From positions 496,001 through 560,000 of the forward strand of contig QYRS01000006.1 of NCBI GenBank assembly GCA_006503535.1: a stretch of 64,000 nt of DNA. Direction: 5' to 3'. The notes beneath the pieces are model-generated. The model had not been told where the DNA came from and searched no databases. It saw nothing but the letters and a program-made list of their open reading frames with translations. Position numbers and translations under genes: made by a program. Shown in pieces: positions 1 through 10,770 of the stretch. Numbering within the stretch: the first letter of the stretch is position 1; each line of letters begins with the position of its first letter. Origin of the DNA: Arthrinium phaeospermum (taxonomy: Eukaryota; Ascomycota; Sordariomycetes; Amphisphaeriales; Apiosporaceae).

Positions 1-690
1 CAAGAGAGATGCCCCCAAGATGTCGATGGTGTTATTTACTACATCTACACCAAGAAAGGTCAGTCCCGTCCCGTCCCCAAGGTGGGCTGAAGCTAATGCG
101 GACACATAGTCGACCGCCTCCTCAAAGACAACAGTGCCGAAGCCTACACCACGATGTTCGAGCTGGGAGATTTCTTTGACCTTCCCGGCCTCCGCCAAGA
201 GTCATTGAAACTGCTCGATGCCACTGTGAAGCAAATCGCAATCACAGTCCACTACGTCTACTATGATGATGATGAGAAGGCTCAGGTCTCTGATCAGGAA
301 ATCAGCGCGTTCCGCCACATCGTGGAATTTGCATATGCCAATCAGTTGCAGACTTACCTGCCCATGCGTCGCCTTGTGCTGAAGTTCCTCAAGTACGCCT
401 ACATGAGAGCACTCGAGATGGAGCCATTCAAGAAGATCTTGAGAGACCATCCCACACTGGCCGTTGACATTGTGGACGCCATGGTGGATGAATACGGTAC
501 TCTCGGCACCCGTCTTCATTACGCAAACCCCGCCCCTTGGTGCCGCAAGTGCGGAGCAGTCATCAAGACCCACGAGCGCGGCTTTGTTGAAGAGATCGCG
601 CATACTACGGGGTACGTGGATGTACGCATCAGCTCGCTGTGCGACCAGTGCAGCTGGGATCCCTGTAGCGACTGGGATATGTACATCTAA
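1..690 (+). CDS. BTB/POZ domain protein, array copy 1 (5' end outside window)
   Basis: The 3' part of a BTB-domain gene; the start lies before base 1. Exon 1..58 encodes the end of the BTB fold (YYIYTKK). An intron at 59..109 (GTCAGT...TAG, phase 1) follows, then exon 110..690. The remaining protein has a helical region of about 130 residues and a C-terminal Cys module: WCRKC, then CDQC about 30 residues later, which suggests a small zinc knuckle. The same layout recurs in the next genes, so this is the first visible member of a tandem family. BTB domains mediate dimerisation and often Cullin-3 binding, but no Kelch, MATH or DNA-binding domain is visible here, so the role is unknown. The exon boundaries fit the paralogues exactly. 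Confidence 0.85.
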
Positions 691-1413
691 GCTTTTGACT
701 TGACTTAAGTTTGGTAAGTTGATCCTATCACAAGTACAATGATCCCACCATACCCACCCACTTTACCCATCCGCAAACTGAGTGTTATTTTGGCCGCTGA
801 TCGTGAGTAGTCCAGGTCATACCCCTTGCGCATACGACATTGCCAATCGCTTGGTGTTTGCTAATAGGGGAGTAACTATGGCGGCGTATAGCAATACGCT
901 CAACGACAAACTGGCCCGCACCTGACTCTAGCTACCAAGTTGGACTAGATAGAAGAAGGTAAATTTTGTGAGGTAGTCATTCATCACAGTGCAGTACCGG
1001 CTTGCGTTTCCTCCCTTGTTAGGTGCAACTGCAATCAATATATAATAGGCCATCACAAGCTACCATCAGATGCCTGCATGCCTTGTGGCATGTGTTTCGC
1101 TTGATAATTGCAAGCATTCCTCGATGTTTATAGGAATCAAGCATTAGTCATATCCAGTTGTATAATACCTTGTCCCCATTGCTAAATGTTGTCATTTAGC
1201 AGTCTGCACCTCTGGTACGTACCTGACCCATACGCGGGTTTCAGAGAAGGCTACAGTCAATTGAATAATACATTGACTCAAGCTCTTTGGAGCCTTTTTC
1301 GTATAAATTCTGCTTGCAGGCCCTAACCTTTCCACATGAGTTTTCTTTCCTACAACCATCCATACCAATCGCCATCTTCCTTCTCCACAGCAGCAACACC
1401 ATATTGAGGAATC
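691..1413. other. Intergenic, BTB copies 1-2
   Basis: No convincing coding sequence. It is moderately AT-rich and ends with a TATA box and the 5' leader of BTB copy 2. Confidence 0.6.
1302..1308 (+). promoter_or_regulatory. TATA box of BTB copy 2
   Basis: TATAAAT lies 106 bp upstream of the ATG at 1414. BTB copy 3 has a TATAAA at almost the same distance (2744, ATG 2851), which supports a shared promoter layout. Inferred from sequence only. Confidence 0.45.
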
Positions 1414-2351
1414 ATGGCGCAGGTTGACACATTCGATTCCTTCGAGGAGCTCTTGACATCTGGGGATGCCTCAGATGTCAAGGTGATTTGTGGCGACCGA
1501 ACCTGGAACCTGCACAAGGTCATCCTTTGCCGTTCCCCATTCTTCCAGAAGGTCTTCGCAGATGGTCTTGTGGTTAGTCGCGCACCTTGGGAGGATTCAA
1601 GATGCTGTTACTTACACCAATTTTAGGAGGCCCTTGGTAACCATGTTACTCTGACCGACCACAAGCCTGACGAGGCCCAAGGAATCATCACCTTTATCTA
1701 CACAGGAAAGGGTACGTATTTATTTACAGATGTAACTCCCGAGAGTCCGCTGCTAACCTTTTGACAGTTACAAGCGACCTGGAGAAGGATGAGTCCATCG
1801 AAGCCTACATCCGGATGTTCGAAGTGGGCGCTGACTTCGATCTCGGCGATGTTCGCGCCTACGCACTGGCCAAGATTGAGAACGCTTTCGAACGCGTCGC
1901 CGCCTCTGTCAATGATCTCCTTGCCACGGGAGATCCTGCCGCTACCATTTCCCCAGAGATGTTCAACGTTGTCTCTCAGGTTGCGCGATCCGCATACGAT
2001 ACCGACTCCGCAACCTATGCACCCCTTCGAGAGAAGATCCTGATCTTTCTCGCCATGACAGGCATGAGAGCACCTAAGCTGAGTCAATTCAAGGAGCTCC
2101 TTCGCAAGATCCCTAAGCTGGCTGTCGACATGCTGCTGGCATTGACGGATAAGACCAGCCCATTTAGCGTATTCCTTCGCCGGGGCCATCCGACCCGCTG
2201 CATGGGATGTGGCGAGCGCTTGACGTCTCACCGATGGCTTCGGACTACTCGACTGCCAGATGATGAGGGATCACGCACTGTTAACCTCTTGGTTGAAGGG
2301 TGCTGCGCCGATTGCCACAAGAAGGGACTTCACGGCGATGGCAACAACTAA
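1414..2351 (+). CDS. BTB/POZ domain protein, array copy 2
   Basis: Three exons: 1414..1572, 1627..1711 and 1768..2351, giving 275 aa. Introns are 1573..1626 (GTTAGT...TAG, phase 0) and 1712..1767 (GTACGT...CAG with a GCTAAC branch site, phase 1). The BTB domain covers roughly residues 15-85, with the typical core SDVKVICGDRTWNLHKVIL and closing motif IYTGK. A helical middle region follows, then a tail with CMGC and CCADC. The second intron matches the intron in every other copy. The first intron, after FADGLV, is shared only with copy 3. The start is the first ATG in the frame, about 105 bp after a TATA box. The biochemical role is unknown; a Cullin-3 adaptor or oligomeric scaffold role would be by family analogy only. 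Confidence 0.88.
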
Positions 2352-2850
2352 AGGCGGCTGAAGACCATGGCATATCTTGGCATCTGGTCCCCTTGGGATG
2401 TGCCAACATACCACGAACCTAGGGGAATAATTATGTGCAAATGAAGCCACCATGTGGTTCATATCAGCATACGCCTGGGTTTTGGAGCAGATCGGTTAAT
2501 TATGATCTCAGAATCGTCATTGATACTGAAGCTAGCATCTGTAAACGGAATGCAGACGAATCTGACAATTGCGTCTGCAAGCAACCACCTATGCAAATGT
2601 GTCTCTTATTTGTTCTATAAGGCCATATTTACGAAGGACCATTATCAGGTGAACATGAATTAGAAATGGCCTAGTTGTAAAAGCCTTCTCCTTCTCGGCT
2701 AGTAGATGTGTGCCCATATCGTAGTTTCCTCTTTCATTTCCCCTATAAACACCACACCCGACTGAGTGCAGTGCTTCCCACCTTTCTTTTTCTCATTTCT
2801 CTTCCACTCCCCCATACATCCAACCAGAACTTCCTGTCCTTGCCTCGACC
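2352..2850. other. Intergenic, BTB copies 2-3
   Basis: No supported gene; short open frames here have no domain content. It contains the promoter of copy 3. Confidence 0.6.
2744..2749 (+). promoter_or_regulatory. TATA box of BTB copy 3
   Basis: TATAAA lies 102 bp before the ATG at 2851, followed by a pyrimidine-rich leader. The spacing matches that of copy 2. Confidence 0.4.
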
Positions 2851-3797
2851 ATGTCTGCACTCCAGTTCAACTACCTACCTGGTAACCTTGGTTGGGAGAC
2901 CGACGTCCACTTTGAGGGACAGAAATGGATCCAACTATGCAGCCGGTCCGAGGATGTGATTCTGGCGGACCTGGGCGCCCTTCGTTCCGGAATCTGGTCT
3001 GACTGCCAGGTTACCTGCGAAGACCACACGTGGAACCTGCACAAGCTATTCCTCATCACGCGCTCTCCCTGCTTCGCGAAAGCATTCCAGTTCGGCTCGT
3101 GAAGTAAGTCATATCAGAACAGCATCAACGCCAGGTATTTCTTGACGGAAGATGATTGGGCCGCTAACCTTGTCAAAGGGGTCTCAGAAGGACAAGCTGG
3201 ATCTGGAGGGCTTCTCTAAGTGCGAGTTCGAGCTAGCCATCACTTACCTTTACGCCGGGCGATGTAAGTCTGCGCACAAAACTCCACTACGCATCCGATC
3301 ACAATGCCAAGAATGCATGACTGACTTGAAGATAACTCGCCGCTTTCTTACTAGATCCCAAGAGTTTCATGACCGAGCCAACTATTGGATTCAGCTACCG
3401 CGACTTCCTGATCGCAGACCATCTCGAGATGGCCTTCCTGACCAATATCGCCGTTCGAACGGTCGAACACGTCTTAACGACCTCAGGGATATCGTGCTTG
3501 GCCCAGGTCATGGAAGTCTTCCTGCCGGAGCGCACCATTGCCAAGATCGAGAAGACAGCCAAGTCGTCATTTGAGCTGCCCAATCCGACATTCAACGTCT
3601 TGCAGAAGCCCTTCGTGGACATCGTCACCAGCAAAATATGTATCTTTGGAGCCGATTTAACTTTGTCTATGGATGTACAGAAGGATCTGCAGCTGTGGGT
3701 GAGCCTCGCACAAATGGTCATACGAGAGGAGCTGGTCCAGAACGCCACTGGGAAGGGAGCTGTTAATGAGGATGGTGCAGACGAGGCAGACTCATAA
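2851..3797 (+). pseudogene. BTB/POZ domain gene, array copy 3, frame-disrupted
   Basis: Exon 1 starts at ATG 2851 with an N-terminal extension longer than in its siblings and a clear BTB core (DHTWNLHKLFL). The frame then meets TGA at 3100..3102, immediately before a strong GTAAGT donor at 3104. The downstream BTB half (about 3188..3263, KDKLDLEG to YLYAGR) and the last exon (3355..3797) are open and join by the family intron 3264..3354, phase 1. All acceptors near 3178-3190 are phase 0, whereas exon 1 up to the donor is phase 1. Removing one base near 3095-3099 would fix both the stop and the phase, so a one-base insertion is the simplest explanation. The last exon also lacks the Cys-x2-Cys tail of its siblings. 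This is either a pseudogene or a consensus error. Confidence 0.6.
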
Positions 3798-4536
3798 GTG
3801 GACGAATTTCCCACACAAAGGATGAATGTATCTTGCTCTTCATCCTCTTATCTCATGTACGAGTAGATCAACAGATAGCTGCCCTGAGGGGCATCAGGAC
3901 TTTTGCTGGCCTCAGATGGCACAGATCAACTGCAACGCCTGCCTCAAGCCAGTTCCGGGTTTGAACTTGCTCTTCCTAGTTAAGATATGTCAACTTGACG
4001 ACTACATCCCTATCATTGCACGTATATTTATGTCCATCATTATTTCAACTCCATGCCTCATGTGAGCCATAAAACATGCCCAATGCAAGGTATTGGGCTA
4101 AAAAATTACGGCTGTTGACAGACACGACCTCTCAACGCCAAGTCGCAGCATCTATGGAAAAGTATGATACATCAACAGAGAGCCCCATTTTGCAAGTGCA
4201 GTACTCACTCAACAGAACCGGTCCTATCTGATAATAATCTCGAAGCCGAACAATCAAAGCTTGACATTGATTGTTGCCATACCAGCCTCGATTTTACCGC
4301 ACCTTTTGATACCAACCTGCCAACCAATTCTTTTCTGGTTTGCCAACATTGAATTTAGGCAGGCGTACGATAAGCCCAGACTTCAAAAACAAGTTGTCAC
4401 AGGCAAAAGCGAGGCAATAATTGTTTCCCTACTGGCAAAGATCTTCTTCAAACCTCAACCTCTTCAACTCATCATCCTCTACCGCCTCCACAACAACGCT
4501 CAAGCTCATACGAACAGGTAGCGGCCGATCGCAATC
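3798..4536. other. Intergenic, BTB copies 3-4
   Basis: No supported gene. A short frame around 3915-3950 reads CNACLKP, which resembles the lost Cys-x2-Cys tail of copy 3, but this is weak. Confidence 0.45.
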
Positions 4537-5407
4537 ATGTTTGGCACCACTGAAGGATCCAAGCTTTTGAGAAAGTCCGGCCAGGATCTCCTCAACAGCG
4601 GACAATTCTCAGATGCCGAGATTAGTGTAGGCAGAATGGTCTGGCACGTCCACAAGGCCATTCTTTGTCCTCGCTCAAAATATTTCGATAAGGCTTTCAA
4701 CGGTCGATTCGCCGAAGCTCAGACAGGGAAGTTGAGTATCCGCGATCAGACATCCAGCGACGTCAAGGAGGTCTTGCAGTTTCTCTACACCGGTCAAGGT
4801 CTGTTTAGATGGCTTTCGTACCGACTAGGATGATCGCTAACTGTCGAATGTAGTATCATGCAAACGCAACCAGCTGGCCCGCCGTCTCGAGATCTACAAG
4901 ATCGCCGATTACTTTGGCATCGACAGTTTGCAAACTGACATACTCAATGACATCGAGAAGGAACTGGAGTCGACAGCCCGTGCCATTTGGCAGCCAAGAC
5001 AGAACCCACTTGCAGCTATCCGAGACATCAAGAAGCACTGGAACGATGCAGAGCTGAACGAGTTCTTCTCTGCTGCACAAACCGCCTTCACCGACTCTCC
5101 TCTCTTCGAGCCTGTACGCAACCACATAATTGCTTTTCTCAAGATGACCTGCATCGTTATTGGCAAGGACGTCCGGTTCACCGATGCTCTCAAAGGCGTA
5201 CCTGATCTCGCCGTGGTCATGGTCGAGATACTGATGGACTCAAAACATCAAGGTGCCAAGTCGTTGGTGTGCTCACAGCTGCCTACGAAGTGTGGACGTT
5301 GCAAGGGTACTATCCAGGATGAATTCCTTCATCCACTTGGTCAGGCCTGGATTTCGCGGGAGAAAGGAACGGTCCAGGGGCTTTGTTACTATTGCTCCAA
5401 AAAGTAA
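4537..5407 (+). CDS. BTB/POZ domain protein, array copy 4
   Basis: Two exons, 4537..4798 and 4854..5407, give 271 aa. The intron 4799..4853 (GTCTGT...TAG, branch GCTAAC) is phase 1 at the family position after LYTGQ. The BTB domain covers about residues 20-88 (FSDAEISVGRMVWHVHKAIL, LYTG). After it come a helical region containing ADYF and FFSAAQTAF motifs shared with copies 5-7, and a C-terminal pair CGRC and CYYC. There is no first-half BTB intron, unlike copies 2 and 3. The function is unrecognised beyond the BTB fold; the Cys pairs probably bind one zinc. Confidence 0.88.
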
Positions 5408-6294
5408 TATGCTTAAGGCAATAATAAATGACGAACGGAAAGGGTCTCGGGGAGGAAAGATAGTTCTGAATACGCCAGATCCTGCTATCAGTATCCTCAC
5501 CACGTTGGTGCCATAGATATTCAAGGGTTTGGACATAATACATGCACCGATGTTGATAACCGCCTCTCACGCCTTAGGGCAAAACGTACTTCCAAGTACT
5601 TGAGTTTTGACAAATAATAATCACATCTATAACTGTGAGATTGGCATCTTGGTGCTGAATTTTAGTACAAGATTAAGTCCAGAGCGCATGAGGCAAGATG
5701 ATGACTACGTTGGCAGGTAACGTAATATCAGCTAGCTGTCGTGGCTCCCTTCCTACCCCATACGTGGTTGCAGTAGTGGCAACAGCATTCTACAAGACTG
5801 AGACACATATTTAGAGGAGTTGAGTGGTAAATGTTGTGTGCCTAGCGGGCTGTGAGGAGAGATAACGTAACCCCCAAATCTGGTCCATACTATGCTGGGA
5901 ATTCGGCATATCCGGCTGTGTCAAGGTGGTTATTCCACTAGTAGGGCTTAAATTGTGGTTATTTTCTTTTGGTGTTCCAACAAACGAATAGCTGTAAAAT
6001 TCAATCAGTGAGTGGGAGATACACGGATTGGTGCTCTATCAAAGTACTAAGTCCACGATTATGGCCATATCTCTTATCTAGGGAAGCCAATCCTGGGCCT
6101 GCAGGTTGAGGCAGATGCGATCGGAATGGGAATTTGACTTGAATGCATGTACGTCAACCATCCGGCCTATTAAATCTGATCCATGGTGGTGCTAGATCCT
6201 GTCCCCTCCATCAACCACCTCAACCACCAACTGGATGCGTGATCGCTTTTTCACCTATCATCAAGACCAGTGTCGACAGTCGCCTCAGAACACC
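5408..6294. other. Intergenic, BTB copies 4-5
   Basis: Nothing coding is supported. The sequence is AT-leaning, with no repeats that I recognise. Confidence 0.6.
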
Positions 6295-7176
6295 ATGGAC
6301 TACTACGGCTACGACTACAAGAGAAAAGAGCCATCAGCCATGATGTATCGCTCAGGCAAGGAAATGTTCAACAACAAACTCTTTTCCGATGCCAAGGTCA
6401 CTGCGAACGGCAAAACATGGCCGATCCACAAATCCATTGTGTGCCCCCGATCAGAATACTTCAGAAAGGCGTTCACGGGCCCCTTCCGCGAGGCATCTAC
6501 AAACCACTTGACAATTAAGGGCCAAGATGCCAAGGCCGTTGGACAAGTGATTTGCTATCTCTACACAGGCGAAGGTAAGTTGAGACCTGTAGAGTCTAGG
6601 GTTGTATTGTTTACATTACTGATGCATTAGGGAATAACAGTGCCTTATGAGGAAGTCGAGGATGTTCGTGAGGCCGTTGACCTCTTCATTGCTGCCGACT
6701 ACTTCGATATCGAATACCTCAGAAATGACGCACTTTACGATCTCGCTTGCCGCTTGCATACGGTGGATGACTCTGCTGGTCGCGAGGAGCATTTTCTTGA
6801 CGACGAATGTCAGGATCAGGTATTCTATGCAGCACGCGCCGCGTATACGAGCGGTCCAAATCTTGAAGCACTGCGTGGGCCAATCGAGGTGTTCTTGAAA
6901 GATACCTATTTCCTTCTTAGCAAAGACGACCGCTTCATGAAAGAGTTGAACCAGATTCCCGAGTTCGCATTGGCCCTGATTCGGCTTATGTCGTCCTCTC
7001 AGAATCTATCTCTGATGAAGACTTGCTGTCAGACAGTTCCTCAATGGTGTGTAAAGTGCAGTTCCAAGAAAACGGAATTTGGCGAGACTCGTCTGGTTTC
7101 ATATCCAGCAAACGATCCGGATCTGAGGCACGCGATTGTTGGAGTCTGCATCGATTGCTTCGATAAGCAGAAGTAG
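6295..7176 (+). CDS. BTB/POZ domain protein, array copy 5
   Basis: Exons 6295..6574 and 6641..7176 give 271 aa. The intron 6575..6640 (GTAAGT...CAG) is phase 1 at the family position after YLYTGE. The start was chosen at ATG 6295 because of its strong CACCATGG context; an in-frame ATG at 6340 is the alternative. The BTB core is FSDAKVTANGKTWPIHKSI, followed by RSEYFRKAF, nearly the same as in copy 7. The middle region has FIAADYFDIEYL and VFYAARAAYTSGP. The tail has WCVKC and CIDC flanking a GETRLVS segment. Copies 5, 6 and 7 form the closest subgroup by eye. Confidence 0.88.
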
Positions 7177-7651
7177 TCACACAAGGGCACAAGTCTCTGG
7201 ACAAGCTACCCAGAGCAGCAAGAGATTGAGGTATTTCAACTGAGCAAGTCGTGATGTCTTCGACTTGCAGTACGCCTCGACGACGGAAGATGTACAGATA
7301 AATCGGTAGCTAGCGAGATAGGTAGCTTCCAGGGGCGCCGAAACTAGCAAGGCGAACGAGCCTGGGATAATCCATGGAGATAAATGACCATTATTCGGCA
7401 TTTGTTCCGTTTATGCTACAGACATGTAAATCGAAAAAGTGAGGTAGGTGTGAGCTCCGCGTAACCGTGCAGTGCGTTTGTTCGGCTTCTACAACTTACT
7501 ACCCACCTTTTGGACTGGCCCTGCAACCGTTTTCCGTCCCTCATCTCGCCCACGTCAATCTCTAGCTGGGATACTCATCTCCCAACAAACAACCACCATC
7601 AGCAGCATTCAGTAAATTGACGAGAAAAAGACACGCCATCAACCAGCCAAT
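7177..7651. other. Intergenic, BTB copies 5-6
   Basis: No supported feature apart from the presumed 3' end of copy 5 and the promoter of copy 6. Confidence 0.6.
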
Positions 7652-8600
7652 ATGGCACCCAATTCGGGATATGACATGTTCGTCAACTCAGGCAAGGGTT
7701 TGTACAAGAATGAGCTCTTTTCAGATGCCGAACTTGTCGCCGGAGACGAAACATGGCCAATTCATAAGGCCATCCTATGCAGTCGCTCAGACTGGTTCAA
7801 GAAGGCGCTCCTTGGTCCATACAAGGAAGCAAGTACAAACAAGGTGCACATTCAGGATCATGATCCCAAATATGTCGGCCTCGTCCTACGATACCTTTAC
7901 ACGGGGGAGAGTAGGTCCAGTCCGATAGGTTGGAGGGCCTTGATTTTCAGCTAACTAACACGATTCAGTGCCGAGAATAGTCGACTTGCTTTCATTACGC
8001 GAACGTATTGACTTCCTCGCCACCGCCGATTACTTCGCCATCGATGAGCTGGTCTCTGAGACTGTCGAGCAGTTCAGTCTGCAGATCAACTGCATAAAGT
8101 ACACAGCCAGTTTCGGGGAGCCTCTGATGTCGAACAAGGACCTCGACGGATTCTTCTACGCAGCTCGTCTCGCATACACGAGTGGGCCCATGTTCGAGGT
8201 CTTACGCAAACCAATCGAGTCTTTCGTCTGTCGTAGCGATTTGCCCTTGGCCAAGGACAGCCGTTTCATGAACCAACTGAAGCACATACCCGATCTTGCC
8301 GAGGCCATGATTCGCGGTATGCTACCTTCCGAAACCCGCGACGCCGTCCCCGAAGTATGTGCCTCGTGCAACACAAAGTTAGGGGATTTGAGCGATTGCG
8401 CCGAGACATGGCCCGCTAGAAAGCCTGATCCTAGGTGCGAATACTGCAGAGCGGAACATACAGGCAGAGGAGGAAGGGGATTCAGGGGCGGAAGAGGGGG
8501 CAGTGGCTGTACAAGAGACGAAACTTGCTCGAAAGATGTTGAGCACAGCTTTGAGATCCGTGGACATTGCCATGGTTGCTTTAAGACACAACAGCCGTAG
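7652..8600 (+). CDS. BTB/POZ domain protein with Gly/Arg-rich insert, array copy 6
   Basis: Exons 7652..7910 and 7969..8600 give 296 aa. The intron 7911..7968 (GTAGGT...CAG, branch CTAAC) is phase 1 at the family position. The BTB core is FSDAELVAGDETWPIHKAIL. The C-terminal Cys module is longer than in the siblings: CASC and a later CHGC are separated by extra CEYC-like residues and a run of about 16 residues rich in Gly and Arg (GRGGRGFRGGRGG). RGG tracts commonly bind RNA or serve as arginine-methylation sites, so this copy may have gained a new property; that is inference. The extra length explains why it exceeds its 271-275 aa relatives. Confidence 0.87.
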
Positions 8601-9187
8601 GGCACAGCAGCCGAATCAGAAAGCAGGGGGTCCCTATCTTACCAATGATTGAGCACCTGAAGAGACTGAATCGTGATGTCTGCGGCAAACGACACGCCCT
8701 TGACGCCAGATGATCCGCAGATATTCTCATGGTTGGTTTGCAGTGAAGCTACAACAGACAATCAGACAGTCAATATATGCATTCATGAAACAAAAAATGG
8801 ATATATGTCGGATGTGTGTGTCGTGGGGATTTTTTACCTGTAGATCTCAGTGTAATTACGCTCGCTAATGTCCTACTTGTCCAAAAAGCCTTAGGCGGTT
8901 ATTGGTGAGTGGAAAGTGTCCAACTTGATCTTGATCAGGTCAGGCAGTAAAGAAATTTGATGTTGCTGCTGCCTAGAAATTGGCAGCTTGCAGTAAATAA
9001 TGGACAGGCACGGCTAAGTTCATTGTGGATAAAACGGCTCACATTGAATGCAGTGATTGTTTCAGTTAGTTGGCATCCTTTTTACCTTTGGTGTGCTAGC
9101 CTTGGATTCTCACTTACATCAACACCTCATGTTCAAGCATTCCACAGAAACCAACACTACACGAGAACACCAGATCGGAAGCCCAAC
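8601..9187. other. Intergenic, BTB copies 6-7
   Basis: No supported gene. The frame open from 8957 is only an upstream extension of BTB copy 7 without coding character. Confidence 0.55.
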
Positions 9188-10059
9188 ATGCCTTTCCACC
9201 AATGGGAAAGCTCTCGGGAGATGATGAGAGAGTCGGGCGTGTCTCTGTTTAGAGATGAGCAGTTTTCTGATGCAACACTCGTTGTCAATGGCGAGAAATG
9301 GCCAGTCCATAAGAGCATTCTTTGCACCCGATCTGAATATTTCAGAAAGGCCTTCACCGGAGACTTTCAAGAAGCAAACACAAGCGAGATCATTATCGAT
9401 GGTCATTCAACTTCGGCCATGGACGACGTGTTGTATTACCTCTACTCAGGAACCGGTAAGCCTAATTTAGGAACAGGCAGATCATCTTTAACTCACAGTT
9501 TTTAGTACTACCCGACTCGTTCACTTCGCTCGGTTCTGCAATCGACTTTTTTGTTGCATTAGATTACTTCGGCTTGGAGTGTGCCAAGAACGAGGCTACC
9601 GAGATCATCAATCTACAACTCACGGAGCTCTACGAACTGTCATATGATTATCATTATCAGGAGAAACAGCTTCTCTCTCCTTTGGACCATGACAGCTTCT
9701 TCCGTGCAGCACGCCTAGCATACGCGAGTGTACCTACTTTCGAGATGATGCAGGAACCAATTCAACGTTTCCTTCGGAATACTGATTTTCTTCTCACACA
9801 AGACACCCGATTCAGGCAAGAGTTGAAAAACATCCCCGAGTTCGCGCTGGCCATTATCGACATGATGGCGTTCAATCCAACAGATAAACTTCTATCCAAG
9901 TACAACACAAATAACGATAGCTGTTCGTCTTGTGGCACCCCGGTATTTGAGTTTGGAGAGACGTGGGTTGCTTGTGTTGGGCCAGTTCGCCGTCGACACT
10001 CAAAGAGTGAACTCGTGCTCCGTGGAACCTGCTCCGATTGTACCAAGGACGGAGAGTAG
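9188..10059 (+). CDS. BTB/POZ domain protein, array copy 7
   Basis: Exons 9188..9455 and 9506..10059 give 273 aa. The intron 9456..9505 (GTAAGC...TAG) is phase 1 at the family position. The start ATG 9188 aligns with the N-termini of the siblings; an upstream in-frame ATG at 8957 would add 77 residues of no recognisable character. The BTB core is FSDATLVVNGEKWPVHKSIL. The middle region has FFVALDYFGLECAKNEA and SFFRAARLAYAS. The tail has CSSC and CSDC around FEFGETWV. This is the last copy of the array. The sequence is intact and splice signals are good. Confidence 0.88.
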
Positions 10060-10770
10060 GGGCAGAACGAATCTTGGTTCTTAATTCAGCCCAATGAAGA
10101 GAGATTGGGGTGTTCAGAGTAGCCAATTCGCGATGCCTTCGAGCTGCAATGAGGGCAGATGATGCACAGTTAGCTTGGTGGAGAGCAAGGCGACGATATG
10201 CCCCAGAAACCCGGGCAAGCAATGCGAATTGAGATACTTCAGGACACAGAAATGCCAATTCTTGACATTCATTGTATTTATGCTACAGCTACATACGTTT
10301 TACTAGTTGCATGCACATCAAGTGAAATTCCCTGCAGGGAAACGCCGAGACCTGCGGCGAGGCGGTTCCACGGAAACGCCCCATCGGTTCGCTGGGTAAA
10401 GGGCGCCGGCTAAATTGGGATAAATTGGCCCGCTCCCCTGTCCATTCCGCCGGGACGAACAGCCCCCCAATCCTAGGTGCGGCTGCAGGATGCAAGAGAA
10501 GTCTGGAAAATGTCTCGTGTATTGAAACGGAACAATTGACTTGTAGAAACCCGTAATCGTTCGATTGAAACTAAAATCATCGTCGTAGCTTGCTTGGCCT
10601 TGAGAGGAATTGGTTCAAGTCGAAGCGCATAAGAAGAACCGTCGTCGCATCTTCCCATCCCTCGAGTCATTACGTCCGGTCCATTGTTTCTCACCAACTT
10701 ACACGCCCAAGCCCAGCCGCACGTCAAACCCTCAAGGATTGATCAAGACCACAGACACACGCAGCCCAAG
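10060..10770. other. Intergenic, BTB array to GH43 gene
   Basis: No supported gene. A clear rise in GC begins near 10330, marking the edge between the BTB array and the GC-rich GH43 gene. Confidence 0.55.

Noticed and set aside
8957..9187. N-terminal extension of BTB copy 7 from ATG 8957
   Set aside because: No homology to the other copies; the ATG at 9188 aligns with sibling starts.
10598..10620. B-box-like GGTTCAAGTC, possible tRNA gene
   Set aside because: No A box, acceptor stem or cloverleaf could be found around it.
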